Origin: Bacteroidaceae bacterium
GTDB taxonomy: Bacteria; Bacteroidota; Bacteroidia; Bacteroidales; Bacteroidaceae
Direction of reading: 5' to 3'
Assembly (NCBI GenBank): GCA_017461605.1
Contig: JAFTXN010000007.1
Location: 124,001-188,000, forward strand
DNA length: 64,000 nt
Shown here one piece after another: positions 44,511-52,510 of the stretch. The position numbers and the translations under genes are program-made. Positions within the stretch are counted from its first letter, which is position 1; every line of letters starts with the position of its first letter. The notes beneath the pieces were generated by a model. It did no database searches. It saw nothing but the letters and a program-made list of their open reading frames with translations, and had not been told where the DNA came from.

Positions 44511-45470
44511 TTACGCATTCACCACATTCCGGAGGTTACCTTCTGCATAAGCGCGAATGTTACTCACCAAGATGTCAATAATGCGTTCGCGAGCTTCTAC
44601 CGTGGCCCAAGCGATATGTGGAGTGACAAACGTACGTGGAGCTTTCAGAATAGGGTTGTCGGATGTGGGAGGTTCTTTTGACAAAACATCGCAACAATAG
44701 GCACCCAGCCGCTGATTGTGCAAAGCCTCAGCTACGGCTTGCTCATCGATGAGACGGCCGCGAGCTGTATTGATGAGTATGAGATTGGGATTAGCTTGCG
44801 CAAGCAATTCTGCATTCACCATCTCACGATTGCTCGCTGTGAGGGGACAGTTGAGACTCACCACATCACAGGTGGAAAAAGCCTCGTGCAGCGTGATTTT
44901 TTGCACATCGGCAGGCAGATGTTCCTGCGGCTTCGAACTCACAGCAAAGAGTTTCATACCAAAAGCCCGCATGATATCAGCCACATATTGGCCAATGTTG
45001 CCAAAACCCACTATGCACATTCGTTTGTCTGCGAGTTCAGTGAGCGGATTGCTCCAGCAACAGAAATCACGACTGTGCGTCCAAAATCCTTGTCGATTGG
45101 CTTCTGCATAATGGCCGACACGCGATGTAACTTCGAGCAGTAATGCTGCTACCATCTGTGCCACAGCCCGACTACCATAGCCGGCTGCATTGCATACCGG
45201 AATGCCATGGGCACGTGCTGCCTCCACATCGACAACGTCGTACCCCGTGGCAGCCACACACACCAATCGTAAACGAGTCAAACGGTCGAAATCTGCTGCA
45301 CGTAGAGGTGTCTTGTTGACTATCAGCACCTCTGCATCGGCAGCACGCTGATAGAGTTGTTCTGTGGTTTCAGTACGATCGTACACACGAAAATTGCCCA
45401 ATGCTTCGAGTTTTTCCCAACTCAAGTCACCGGGATTCAGTGTGTGTCCATCGAGAAATACGATATTCAT
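44511..45470 (-). CDS. D-2-hydroxyacid dehydrogenase (glycerate/hydroxypyruvate type)
   Basis: A 319-residue NAD-dependent D-isomer 2-hydroxyacid dehydrogenase. The start is MNIVFLDGHTLNPGDLSWEK, typical of glycerate dehydrogenase HprA-like members. The dinucleotide motif is MCIVGFGNIGQYVADI (about 145-160), the catalytic Arg lies in LINTARGRLIDEQAV (about 232), Glu in the following strand, and the His in FVTPHIAWATVEAR (about 283). It probably interconverts hydroxypyruvate and D-glycerate; the precise substrate is inferred. The ATG at 45468-45470 is chosen. It is preceded by the T9SS plug gene (47 bp) and followed by the TRIC-like gene (46 bp). Confidence 0.9.
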   Translation of the reverse strand: MNIVFLDGHTLNPGDLSWEKLEALGNFRVYDRTETTEQLYQRAADAEVLIVNKTPLRAADFDRLTRLRLVCVAATGYDVVDVEAARAHGIPVCNAAGYGSRAVAQMVAALLLEVTSRVGHYAEANRQGFWTHSRDFCCWSNPLTELADKRMCIVGFGNIGQYVADIMRAFGMKLFAVSSKPQEHLPADVQKITLHEAFSTCDVVSLNCPLTASNREMVNAELLAQANPNLILINTARGRLIDEQAVAEALHNQRLGAYCCDVLSKEPPTSDNPILKAPRTFVTPHIAWATVEARERIIDILVSNIRAYAEGNLRNVVNA

Positions 45471-45517
45471 GTTGTTCTTGTTATGCGCAGGGCTCGACAA
45501 AAGTCCTTGAATGTTTC

Positions 45518-46795
45518 TTACTTTAAACGATACGTTGTACCGGCATATCCCACCAGTCTGTCATAGCGTTGCGAAGGAGTACTGTAGTACACCAGTATGT
45601 CGTATTTGTTTTCCGTTTGATAGAAGTCGCCTTCGATAGGCGCTGTATGTCCCGTTCCATCTCCTCCGGCAGGAACGGCAAGATACTGATAGCTGTAGTA
45701 TCCCTGTTTGAGCAGCAACACAGCTTCATAAGTGCCATTAGCTCGGTTGTAATGCATTCGGTAGGAGGGCGTCATAAGGTCGTGAGTCCAATCTCCATTG
45801 ATGTAAATCGTAGCATCGGGTATAGAGTCGGCTTCGAGCACAAAATGTGTCAACATATAGTCGCTCTCTGTATCAGGCGAACCTCCAAAACCATCTTCAG
45901 TGCGAATCACGCATCGACCATTACGGTCTTCATCATAGAGATAGTTGCGACGCACCTCTGCAGGGAAAAGCGTGGCATGATAGTAGGGAGCATAGTATCC
46001 GGTACTCATCAGCCCCATGCCGGGATAGCGTGTGCTGAGCATTTCGAACTTGCGGTATTCGTTGCCGGCCGGAAAAGCCAATCGCCGATCGTGCTCCCAC
46101 AACAATGTAGTGCCCATGACCGATGTCGGTTCGGGGGCGATAACAGCATTGTCCCATCTGCCATTTTGCAAAATGACAGCCTTGAATTCCGTTCGAGCAT
46201 CTCGAGGTTGCAAAGCGCCTCCGTTCACTTGCAAGGTAAGTTGCTGGTGACGGTCGTTCCAATCAAGTTCGGTGTTGGTGCTTACAGACGCATTGATACC
46301 CACCACCGGTTCGACCACACTGAAACAAGCGATGGCCACAGGACGTCGACCATCGTCAGCATCGTCGTCTTCCACACTGATAGTGAGTCGATAATTGCCC
46401 GAGATGAGCGGTCGCATATAGGCATTGGGTAAACACACTTCGTAGTGCGTGTAGAGCACAGAGGTATTCATACTCTGCGTATAGCCCTCGATTACACCCT
46501 CATCCACTGAAGCTTCCATGAATTCGCTTTCAAAGAGATTGTCAGACACCTGCCAATCCCATGTACAGTGTTGCAGTGTATAGGTAAAACGACGATAGTC
46601 GTGCGTCATGTCATCAAAGGAGATGTTCACGCGTTCGCCTGTTCCGAGTCGCATCACAGGAATCTTCCGTTCACCCCCATCCACAGCGACCTTCAAGGTG
46701 CGAATTTCGTCACTCAATGTCATGCTACGTTGTGCCATCAGCACACAACACAACATGCCAAAAACAACGAAAGCTATGGGCCTTAACCCTCTCAT
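45518..46795 (-). CDS. Type IX secretion system plug protein (DUF5103)
   Basis: A 425-residue exported protein with a signal peptide (about 1-21, MRGLRPIAFVVFGMLCCVLMAQ in part) and the DUF5103 fold, a run of immunoglobulin-like beta domains. Recognisable parts are the N-terminal IRTLKVAVDGGERKIPVMRL, FESEFMEASVDEGVIEGYTQ, ISGNYRLTISVE and the C-terminal MHYNRANGTYEAVLLLKQGY followed by YSYQYLAVP. In the Flavobacterium T9SS this family plugs the periplasmic mouth of the SprA translocon when no cargo is present. Its ATG overlaps the TGA of the upstream fucosidase gene by 4 bp, so translation is probably coupled. PorV and PorU are about 5 kb away. Confidence 0.85.
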   Translation of the reverse strand: MRGLRPIAFVVFGMLCCVLMAQRSMTLSDEIRTLKVAVDGGERKIPVMRLGTGERVNISFDDMTHDYRRFTYTLQHCTWDWQVSDNLFESEFMEASVDEGVIEGYTQSMNTSVLYTHYEVCLPNAYMRPLISGNYRLTISVEDDDADDGRRPVAIACFSVVEPVVGINASVSTNTELDWNDRHQQLTLQVNGGALQPRDARTEFKAVILQNGRWDNAVIAPEPTSVMGTTLLWEHDRRLAFPAGNEYRKFEMLSTRYPGMGLMSTGYYAPYYHATLFPAEVRRNYLYDEDRNGRCVIRTEDGFGGSPDTESDYMLTHFVLEADSIPDATIYINGDWTHDLMTPSYRMHYNRANGTYEAVLLLKQGYYSYQYLAVPAGGDGTGHTAPIEGDFYQTENKYDILVYYSTPSQRYDRLVGYAGTTYRLK

Positions 46796-48093
46796 TTCTT
46801 ATGAATTTCGATGATATAATTAATCGTTTCTTCAGGTATATTTATCTCCGGAATGCACAACTTGCCATCGCGCAAACGATATTCCAAACGCTGCTTATCA
46901 GAAAAAGCCACCACACGCTTTACCTTTCCGGCAAAAGGCACTTCAATACGCTTCACTTTGTCGGACAACACATGCAGATAAGTCACGTTGCCACATCGGG
47001 TAGAAACGATACTATCGCCCACAACAACTTCACCGGCTTCTGTTCCATAGATGCTACTTCCATTCACTGCCAACCATTCGCCCATCTCCGAGAGACGACT
47101 TAGAGCAGTTGCCGGCAGTGTGCCGTCAGGTTGCGGACCAACGTTGAGCAACAGATTGGCTCCCTTGGCAGATGTACGCACCAGTAAGCGGATGAGTTCG
47201 GCCGTTGACTTGTAGTTTTGGTCCACCACCTTATATCCCCACATACCATTCATGGTCTGACACGTCTCCAAGGGCAAACGGCTGATTTCTTGGCCTGACA
47301 ACCCTGCTTTGTTTTCACCCGGCACATCGCGCTCGAAAATCTGAATGTCTTCACCCTCCACCGGTGTCTGATGATGATTGTTACCTACCAAGCAAGCAGG
47401 TTGCAAGCGATGAATCAGAGCATATTGTTCCTCCAACTGCCAATCAAAAGGCACGGAGTCGCTATCGTGATCCCACACACCATCAAACCAGATGGCTCCA
47501 ATTTCTCCATAATTAGTGAGCAACTCTGTGAGCTGTCGGTTCATAAAGGCATAGTATTCTGCCCAATTTGCACGTCCCTCGCGACCGGTTCCGCGCCCTG
47601 TACGACCAATGGGATAGTCCTCGCGTGTCCAGTCCAAGTGTGAATAATAAAGGTGCAACTTCACATCCTGGCGATGGCATTCGTCCGCCAACATTCGGAG
47701 CACATCTTTGCCATAAGGCGTATTCATGATGTTGTAATCGCTCTGCTTCGTGTCCCACATAGAGAAGCCCTCATGGTGACGCGAAGTGAAGCAAATATAT
47801 CGCGCTCCCGAAGCTTTGATGGCAGCCACCCACTGAGCCGCATCGAAGCGATGCGGATAGAAAGCCTCGCTCACCTTGGCATACTCAGCATGGTTAATAT
47901 TGGCATTGGTCATATACCATTCGCCCTGACCAAAGATGCTATACAAGCCCCAGTGCAGGAAGATACCAAATCGGCTATCTCTGAATTCGGAACGTGCTTT
48001 CAGGTTCTCGGGAGTCGGGGTGTAACCACCGTTTTGCGCTTGCGCCGTGAGCATGCAACTTACGGTCATGAGCAGTGCCAAGAGTTTCTTCAT
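46792..48093 (-). CDS. Alpha-L-fucosidase, GH29
   Basis: A 433-residue secreted GH29 enzyme. A signal peptide (MKKLLALLMTVSCMLTAQAQ) is followed directly by the barrel: RFGIFLHWGLYSIFGQGEWY (about 40-59), YICFTSRHHEGFSMWDTKQS with the paired substrate-binding His, then IGAIWFDGVWDHD with the nucleophile Asp (about 212). The conserved GANLLLNVGPQPDGTLP closes the domain (about 320-336). It removes alpha-linked fucose from host or plant glycans. No sorting tail is visible, so it is probably periplasmic. The ATG at 48091-48093 and the promoter at 48183-48190 fit. It is the first gene of a four-gene cluster. Confidence 0.93.
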   Translation of the reverse strand: MKKLLALLMTVSCMLTAQAQNGGYTPTPENLKARSEFRDSRFGIFLHWGLYSIFGQGEWYMTNANINHAEYAKVSEAFYPHRFDAAQWVAAIKASGARYICFTSRHHEGFSMWDTKQSDYNIMNTPYGKDVLRMLADECHRQDVKLHLYYSHLDWTREDYPIGRTGRGTGREGRANWAEYYAFMNRQLTELLTNYGEIGAIWFDGVWDHDSDSVPFDWQLEEQYALIHRLQPACLVGNNHHQTPVEGEDIQIFERDVPGENKAGLSGQEISRLPLETCQTMNGMWGYKVVDQNYKSTAELIRLLVRTSAKGANLLLNVGPQPDGTLPATALSRLSEMGEWLAVNGSSIYGTEAGEVVVGDSIVSTRCGNVTYLHVLSDKVKRIEVPFAGKVKRVVAFSDKQRLEYRLRDGKLCIPEINIPEETINYIIEIHKK

Positions 48094-48182
48094 GTGTCGA
48101 TATGTGTTAAATTGGTTTGTATTGTTGTGCCATAGCCTCAACTCCCTGCTTTGTGCGATGGGAGAGAATAGCCAATGCGAAG

Positions 48183-48190
48183 CAAATTTA
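48183..48190 (-). promoter_or_regulatory. Promoter -7 box for the fucosidase - plug cluster
   Basis: The minus strand reads TAAATTTG (TAnnTTTG), about 90 nt before the fucosidase ATG and divergent from the rnpB promoter 45 bp away. Confidence 0.6.
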
Positions 48191-48233
48191 CAGATTTTCT
48201 CCGTACGGATGGGGCGTCACCATGGAAAATTCG

Positions 48234-48241
48234 TAAATTCG
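48234..48241 (+). promoter_or_regulatory. Promoter -7 box for rnpB
   Basis: TAAATTCG, one mismatch from TAnnTTTG. Its distance to the P1 helix of RNase P RNA (7 nt) fits a transcript starting exactly at the mature 5' end. Confidence 0.55.
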
Positions 48242-48247
48242 CAGCCC

Positions 48248-48630
48248 GAGAAACAGTCGGACAGTCTGTCGCGTGCGTCCCTCTTATGGTGGCGCAGGAG
48301 GAAAGTCCGGGCAGCACAGGGCGCTCCGCTTCTTAATGGGAAGTAGTCCGTGAGGGTTAATCAGTGCAGAAGAAAACAACCGCCGGCCATGGTCGGTAAG
48401 GGTGAGAAGGTGGGGTAAGAGCCCACCGGTCGTATGGTGACATGCGAGCCGTGCACATCGGAGGCTGAAAGTTCGCGTATACCGACGGAAGAGGGCGGCC
48501 CGCCCGAGTAGAAACATCCCGCCGGAGGGTAGAACGATAGAGCTTGTCGGCGACGGCAAGCGCGGATAAATGACAGACATGTCTCGCCTGCGAGGCATAC
48601 AGAACCCGGCTTATCGCCCGACTGTTTCTC
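48248..48630 (+). ncRNA. rnpB: RNase P RNA
   Basis: The catalytic RNA of RNase P, which matures tRNA 5' ends. Signature blocks are present in order: helix P1 AGAAACAGTCGG at the 5' end pairing with CCGACTGTTTCT at the 3' end, the universal GAGGAAAGTCCGGGC of J3/4 and P4 (about 48297), GTGCAGAAG-type and GCGAGCCG-type segments in the specificity domain, and the conserved 3' block AGAACCCGGCTTA (about 48600). It is of bacterial class A layout with normal length. A T-run (48631-48640) directly after P1 ends the transcript. Confidence 0.97.
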
Positions 48631-48640
48631 TCTTTTTTTG
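48631..48640 (+). terminator. T-run ending rnpB
   Basis: TCTTTTTTT directly follows the strong P1 helix of rnpB, so the P1 stem itself can act as the terminator hairpin. Confidence 0.6.
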
Positions 48641-48696
48641 TAAGCTTAATACACAACAATTCCGCCCACAGCATTTGTACATTTGCATTGTGAGCG

Positions 48697-48727
48697 GAAT
48701 TGACTTTTTACATTTGACATTTTACGT
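48697..48727. repeat. TGTCAAA-type intergenic repeat, isolated copy
   Basis: TTGACTTTTTACATTTGACA and the next TTTTACG match, in the same orientation, the right arm of the inverted repeat at 57735-57770, and match its left arm when reversed. It lies between rnpB and the end of the membrane-protein gene. Confidence 0.65.
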
Positions 48728-48755
48728 TTCTCATGCTTTGCTATCTCATCCTCCG

Positions 48756-50528
48756 CTACGGATACACTATGTCTTGGCGGATGTTGGATAATCGCATTAG
48801 GGGATAGTCGGTGGTGTGAAGCCCTTGCGTGTTCCACTCCTCGCGGTGGCAATACACAGGAGGACCGGGGAAGATGAGCTGACGGGGTGCGGAGCTGACA
48901 AGGTAATAGGGGATGGCCTGCCGATCGAGCAGATGAACAAAGGTGAGATTGTGGGTATGCAACCGCACAGGCGGACTTTGGCGCAGAACATCAGTGAGAT
49001 AGTTCACCTTGGAACGATGCATCTGCATAAGTAGCAGGGAGACGATGCCCACCGTGAGAACATTGATGGTAATGATGGCGGTTGCGCAATGCTTGAGCAA
49101 TCGTTGATCTCCTCGTGGGGTGTACTTTAGGAAATGAAAATAGGCACATAGGGGGATAGCATAAGTAAAGGGAGCAAATCTGATCCACCAGCCACCTGGT
49201 ACTATGAAAAGGGATGCAATGAGAGTTAAGATGAGGGTGATACAACACCTTGTGGATTGAGGCGAATACCGACGAGCTAGCCACAACAAAATCGGAGTTA
49301 GCAGCAGCATCTCTATAAAGAGGATGCCTCCACCGCCCATGCGCACATCAGCCTTGCCGGACGATATAATATTGGTCATTCGCGGCAGGTAGCCGGTAAG
49401 AGTATCAAGGCTTCCGTCATTTGGACGGGAGAAGAGGGAGCGCACCACGGCTTCGGCCCTACTACAATGAGCCAAGGCTTCGGATTGAATGGTATGTATA
49501 TCAACGGCCTCAGCTCCCATGAAGGGGTGCAACATGTGTCGCCCTTGCTGCAGGTGAGTGATATAGGGGTGAAAACCGAAAACGAGGAGGCCTAACACCG
49601 TGCCACAAATCATGCCTCGTGCGATGCTACGCCATGATGGGTGCTTCTTACACAAAGCAACGGCTATCGCTACCACCAACAGCAGAAGGGTCCAAAAGGC
49701 AGCTGTGGCTTTGGTTGCTATGGCCAGTGCTACGACCATTGCCACGACCGGCGCCACCACTTTGGGGTTCGAAACATGGGGTGTGGGATATTCGGTGGCT
49801 TGATGCAGGCTCAAATAACACATGGAGAAACCGATCAGCAAGTAGGCATAGAGGGCAAAGTCGACGTAGAAGGTAAGTGCTTGCGAGAGTGTGACCGGCG
49901 ACAGCGTGAGCAGCAGGGCCATGAGTTGCCTTGTAGTGGGAGCGAAACGCTTGCCAAAATAGGCTTTTACAAAGCAGGAGGCAAAGCAGAAGGAGGCAAC
50001 GATGAGCAGGAGGTTGGCAGCCTTGCCGGCTTCGATGTTTCCGCAGCATAGAGCGAAAGCTGCACAATGTGTCTCGAGCCCCTTGGGATAATGGTCGACA
50101 TACGCGCTGCATGGCCATCCGGCAGTTTGTGGGCTGTGTGGAGTGTAGAGAGGATTCCACCCTTGCATGAGCGAATGGATGATGGGCTGATGATAGGACA
50201 TACCATCATAAGCATAGTCGTAGGCATAGGTTGCCAGGGCTATGGCAAATGCTGTAATCGCACCGGCTGTGAGCAACAGACGAAGGAAGCTGCGCACATT
50301 GCCTTGTTGCCATCGCACATGGAGCCCCCACATGACACATAGGGTCAACAGACCGGCTACCGGCAGATTCCACCATCGCATGGGACTGTGCACGGCCCAA
50401 GTGATGGTGGCGCAGAGCAGACTGCAGCAATGCAGCAGCAGGAGCAGGATGCCCAATGAAAGGGTGTAATCACCGGACTGTGAACTATGAAGGGATGGGC
50501 CTCGGCCGGTGTTGTGTGGAAAAAGCAA
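48756..50528 (-). CDS. Multi-pass membrane protein, possible GT-C-type glycosyltransferase
   Basis: A 590-residue protein with about 12 hydrophobic segments. The loop after the third segment holds YDGMSYHQPIIHSLMQGWNP (about 107-126), an acidic-plus-His pattern like the catalytic first external loop of GT-C enzymes that use polyprenyl-linked sugars. The C-terminal 100 residues after the last membrane segment are soluble (LTDVLRQSPPVRLHTHNLTF). Substrate and exact family are not recognised. No ATG exists at the N-terminus; TTG at 50526-50528 is the best start because membrane segments begin by residue 22. It lies downstream of ispF on the same strand (about 130 bp). Confidence 0.65.
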   Translation of the reverse strand: MLFPHNTGRGPSLHSSQSGDYTLSLGILLLLLHCCSLLCATITWAVHSPMRWWNLPVAGLLTLCVMWGLHVRWQQGNVRSFLRLLLTAGAITAFAIALATYAYDYAYDGMSYHQPIIHSLMQGWNPLYTPHSPQTAGWPCSAYVDHYPKGLETHCAAFALCCGNIEAGKAANLLLIVASFCFASCFVKAYFGKRFAPTTRQLMALLLTLSPVTLSQALTFYVDFALYAYLLIGFSMCYLSLHQATEYPTPHVSNPKVVAPVVAMVVALAIATKATAAFWTLLLLVVAIAVALCKKHPSWRSIARGMICGTVLGLLVFGFHPYITHLQQGRHMLHPFMGAEAVDIHTIQSEALAHCSRAEAVVRSLFSRPNDGSLDTLTGYLPRMTNIISSGKADVRMGGGGILFIEMLLLTPILLWLARRYSPQSTRCCITLILTLIASLFIVPGGWWIRFAPFTYAIPLCAYFHFLKYTPRGDQRLLKHCATAIITINVLTVGIVSLLLMQMHRSKVNYLTDVLRQSPPVRLHTHNLTFVHLLDRQAIPYYLVSSAPRQLIFPGPPVYCHREEWNTQGLHTTDYPLMRLSNIRQDIVYP

Positions 50529-50661
50529 GGGGTGGGTGAAGAAAGGGTGACGAAATTGAAAATCTTAATACAAGAGACGACCGGTGGCGACGTAGCTATA
50601 TCGCCGAAATAGAGGTGACGCCCTGAGGGGCTATGGCGGTAAGCGCCATCGATTGTTTATC

Positions 50662-51144
50662 TCATGATTGTTTCTCGATGAGTACCACGGCATAGGCTGA
50701 CATGCCCTCTTGCCGCCCTGTGAAGCCCAACTTCTCGGTGGTAGTAGCCTTGATGGATACATCCTCCTCGTCGATGTCCATCAATGGAGCGAGCACGGCT
50801 TTCATGGCAGGGATGTGGGGATTGAGCTTGGGTTGCTCTGCACACACGGTGGCATCCACGTTGCCGATGGTGTATCCTTTTTCCTTCAGCAAATCGGTGG
50901 TGCGGCGCAACAAAATTTTGCTGTCGATGCCGGCATATTGACTGCCGGTATCAGGAAAGTGGTAGCCGATGTCGCGCAGGTTGGCAGCACCGAGTAGAGC
51001 ATCGCAGATGGCGTGAATGAGCACATCGGCATCGCTGTGTCCCAAGAGGCCGTGTGTGTGGTCGATGCATATTCCGCCCAGCCAGAGGGCACGGCCCTCG
51101 ACGAGCTGATGAACGTCATATCCTAAGCCGGTTCGTATCTTCAT
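50662..51144 (-). CDS. ispF: 2-C-methyl-D-erythritol 2,4-cyclodiphosphate synthase
   Basis: A 160-residue IspF, normal length, which cyclises CDP-methylerythritol phosphate in the MEP isoprenoid pathway. The start is [20 protein letters not shown], with the metal-binding Asp-x-His (DVH, about 10-12). Next come [20 protein letters not shown] (about 35-54, third metal His) and the FPDTG loop (about 63-67). The end, [20 protein letters not shown], carries the TEKLGFTGR substrate motif. It follows porV by about 80 bp on the same strand. Confidence 0.97.
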   Translation of the reverse strand: MKIRTGLGYDVHQLVEGRALWLGGICIDHTHGLLGHSDADVLIHAICDALLGAANLRDIGYHFPDTGSQYAGIDSKILLRRTTDLLKEKGYTIGNVDATVCAEQPKLNPHIPAMKAVLAPLMDIDEEDVSIKATTTEKLGFTGRQEGMSAYAVVLIEKQS

Positions 51145-51224
51145 TTGTGTCTATGTTGTATCAAAGATGATGCGTGATAAAAAAGTGGGGAAGTGCTTCG
51201 GAATAAGAAGAACATGCAGTCGGT

Positions 51225-52388
51225 CTATCGACGGCGACCGAAGAGGTCGCGAATGCCGTCAAAGTCGAAGCCCAGCGAGACGCGCAGCGTCTGGTCCAAC
51301 GGATTGCTAGGCGATGTGGCTACCACATATCCGGCATCAATGTTGAGCACGCTCATTCGAAAACCGGCACCCACGGTGAAATACTTACGATTGTCCTGCA
51401 TCTCGCTTTCGTGATGATAGCCCGCGCGCAGCGAGAACTTGTCATTGTAGGTATATTCGGCTCCGACGCTCCATTGTATTTCCTCCAATTCACCTTTGAA
51501 GCCTCGCTCCGAGTCGCCAAAGCTCTTGAAGATGCCGGAGATGGACGACACGTCATAATAGTCTTTGCGGATGCGTTCCTCATAGTCTTCGTTGCTTTCG
51601 TCCTCACCCTGCAGAGGCTTAGAGGGCACGAGCAACTTGTTGACATCGGCATAGAATGAAATTTTGTTGTATTCGTTGAGCGGCATGGTGTAGCCGAGAC
51701 CGATACGCAGGTTGGTCGGGATGAAGTATGAATAGTCTTCACCATAATTGATTTTGCTACCGATGTTACTGATATCCACACCGAAAGCAAACAGACACTC
51801 GCGGTTGCCCATCATCACGTAATTGTTGTAATAGCAGGCAATGTCGGCAGCAAAAGCCGAACCGGCAGTGGTGTTATCGTCATAGTGTCCACTCAGGTCC
51901 GAATACATATAGCGCAGAGCCACTGCTGCCGAAAATCGTTCGCTGAGCATACGCGAGTAAGCCACATCGACCGAAAATTCGTAGGGTTTCACAATCATAT
52001 CTGTGGCTTGCACTTCGCCAAGCGTGAAATAGTTGACCGATGCACTCACAGCTTGATAGTCGCCAATGCGCACATATCCGGCCAGGTTGGCCAACGCTAT
52101 ACCATCGGTGAGCGAGCGCAACCATGGGGTGTAGTTGACAGACATACCTGCCCGACTGATGGTAAAGGGATATTTTGCCGGATTCCAGCGTTGCGAGTTG
52201 GCATCGGGCTCGGTGGCGGCACCTATATCACCCATAGAGCCCGAACGGGCATCGGGAGCTATGGACTGTGACGTAACGGCTGTCAACACGGGGTTGAACT
52301 GGTCCTTGATTTCATTCTGTGCCAGGGTGGGCAAAACGCTCATGGCGGTCAAGGCCCATGCGAGATATCTTTTTGTTGTCTTCATCAT
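51225..52388 (-). CDS. porV: Type IX secretion system outer-membrane protein PorV
   Basis: A 387-residue outer-membrane barrel of the PorV/LptO family. PorV collects cargo from the SprA/Sov translocon and delivers it to PorU. It has a signal peptide (MMKTTKRYLAWALTAMSVLP to about residue 24), then the family block IAPDARSGSMGDIGAATEPD (about 42-61, with the NSQRWNPAKYPF segment following), barrel strands throughout, and the terminal strand DQTLRVSLGFDFDGIRDLFG. Either Met at 52388 or 52385 can start it. The porU gene lies just upstream (122 bp), the arrangement known from Porphyromonas gingivalis. Confidence 0.93.
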   Translation of the reverse strand: MMKTTKRYLAWALTAMSVLPTLAQNEIKDQFNPVLTAVTSQSIAPDARSGSMGDIGAATEPDANSQRWNPAKYPFTISRAGMSVNYTPWLRSLTDGIALANLAGYVRIGDYQAVSASVNYFTLGEVQATDMIVKPYEFSVDVAYSRMLSERFSAAVALRYMYSDLSGHYDDNTTAGSAFAADIACYYNNYVMMGNRECLFAFGVDISNIGSKINYGEDYSYFIPTNLRIGLGYTMPLNEYNKISFYADVNKLLVPSKPLQGEDESNEDYEERIRKDYYDVSSISGIFKSFGDSERGFKGELEEIQWSVGAEYTYNDKFSLRAGYHHESEMQDNRKYFTVGAGFRMSVLNIDAGYVVATSPSNPLDQTLRVSLGFDFDGIRDLFGRRR

Positions 52389-52510
52389 TGAAGGGGGGGG
52401 ATGGGTTATTTGTCTACTTGCTTTTTTGTATGAGAGCAACACACTCTCCGATATAATTTAACGCAGTATATATATATTTATTGTATCCGTGCACAAAAAG
52501 AGTAGTGCGG

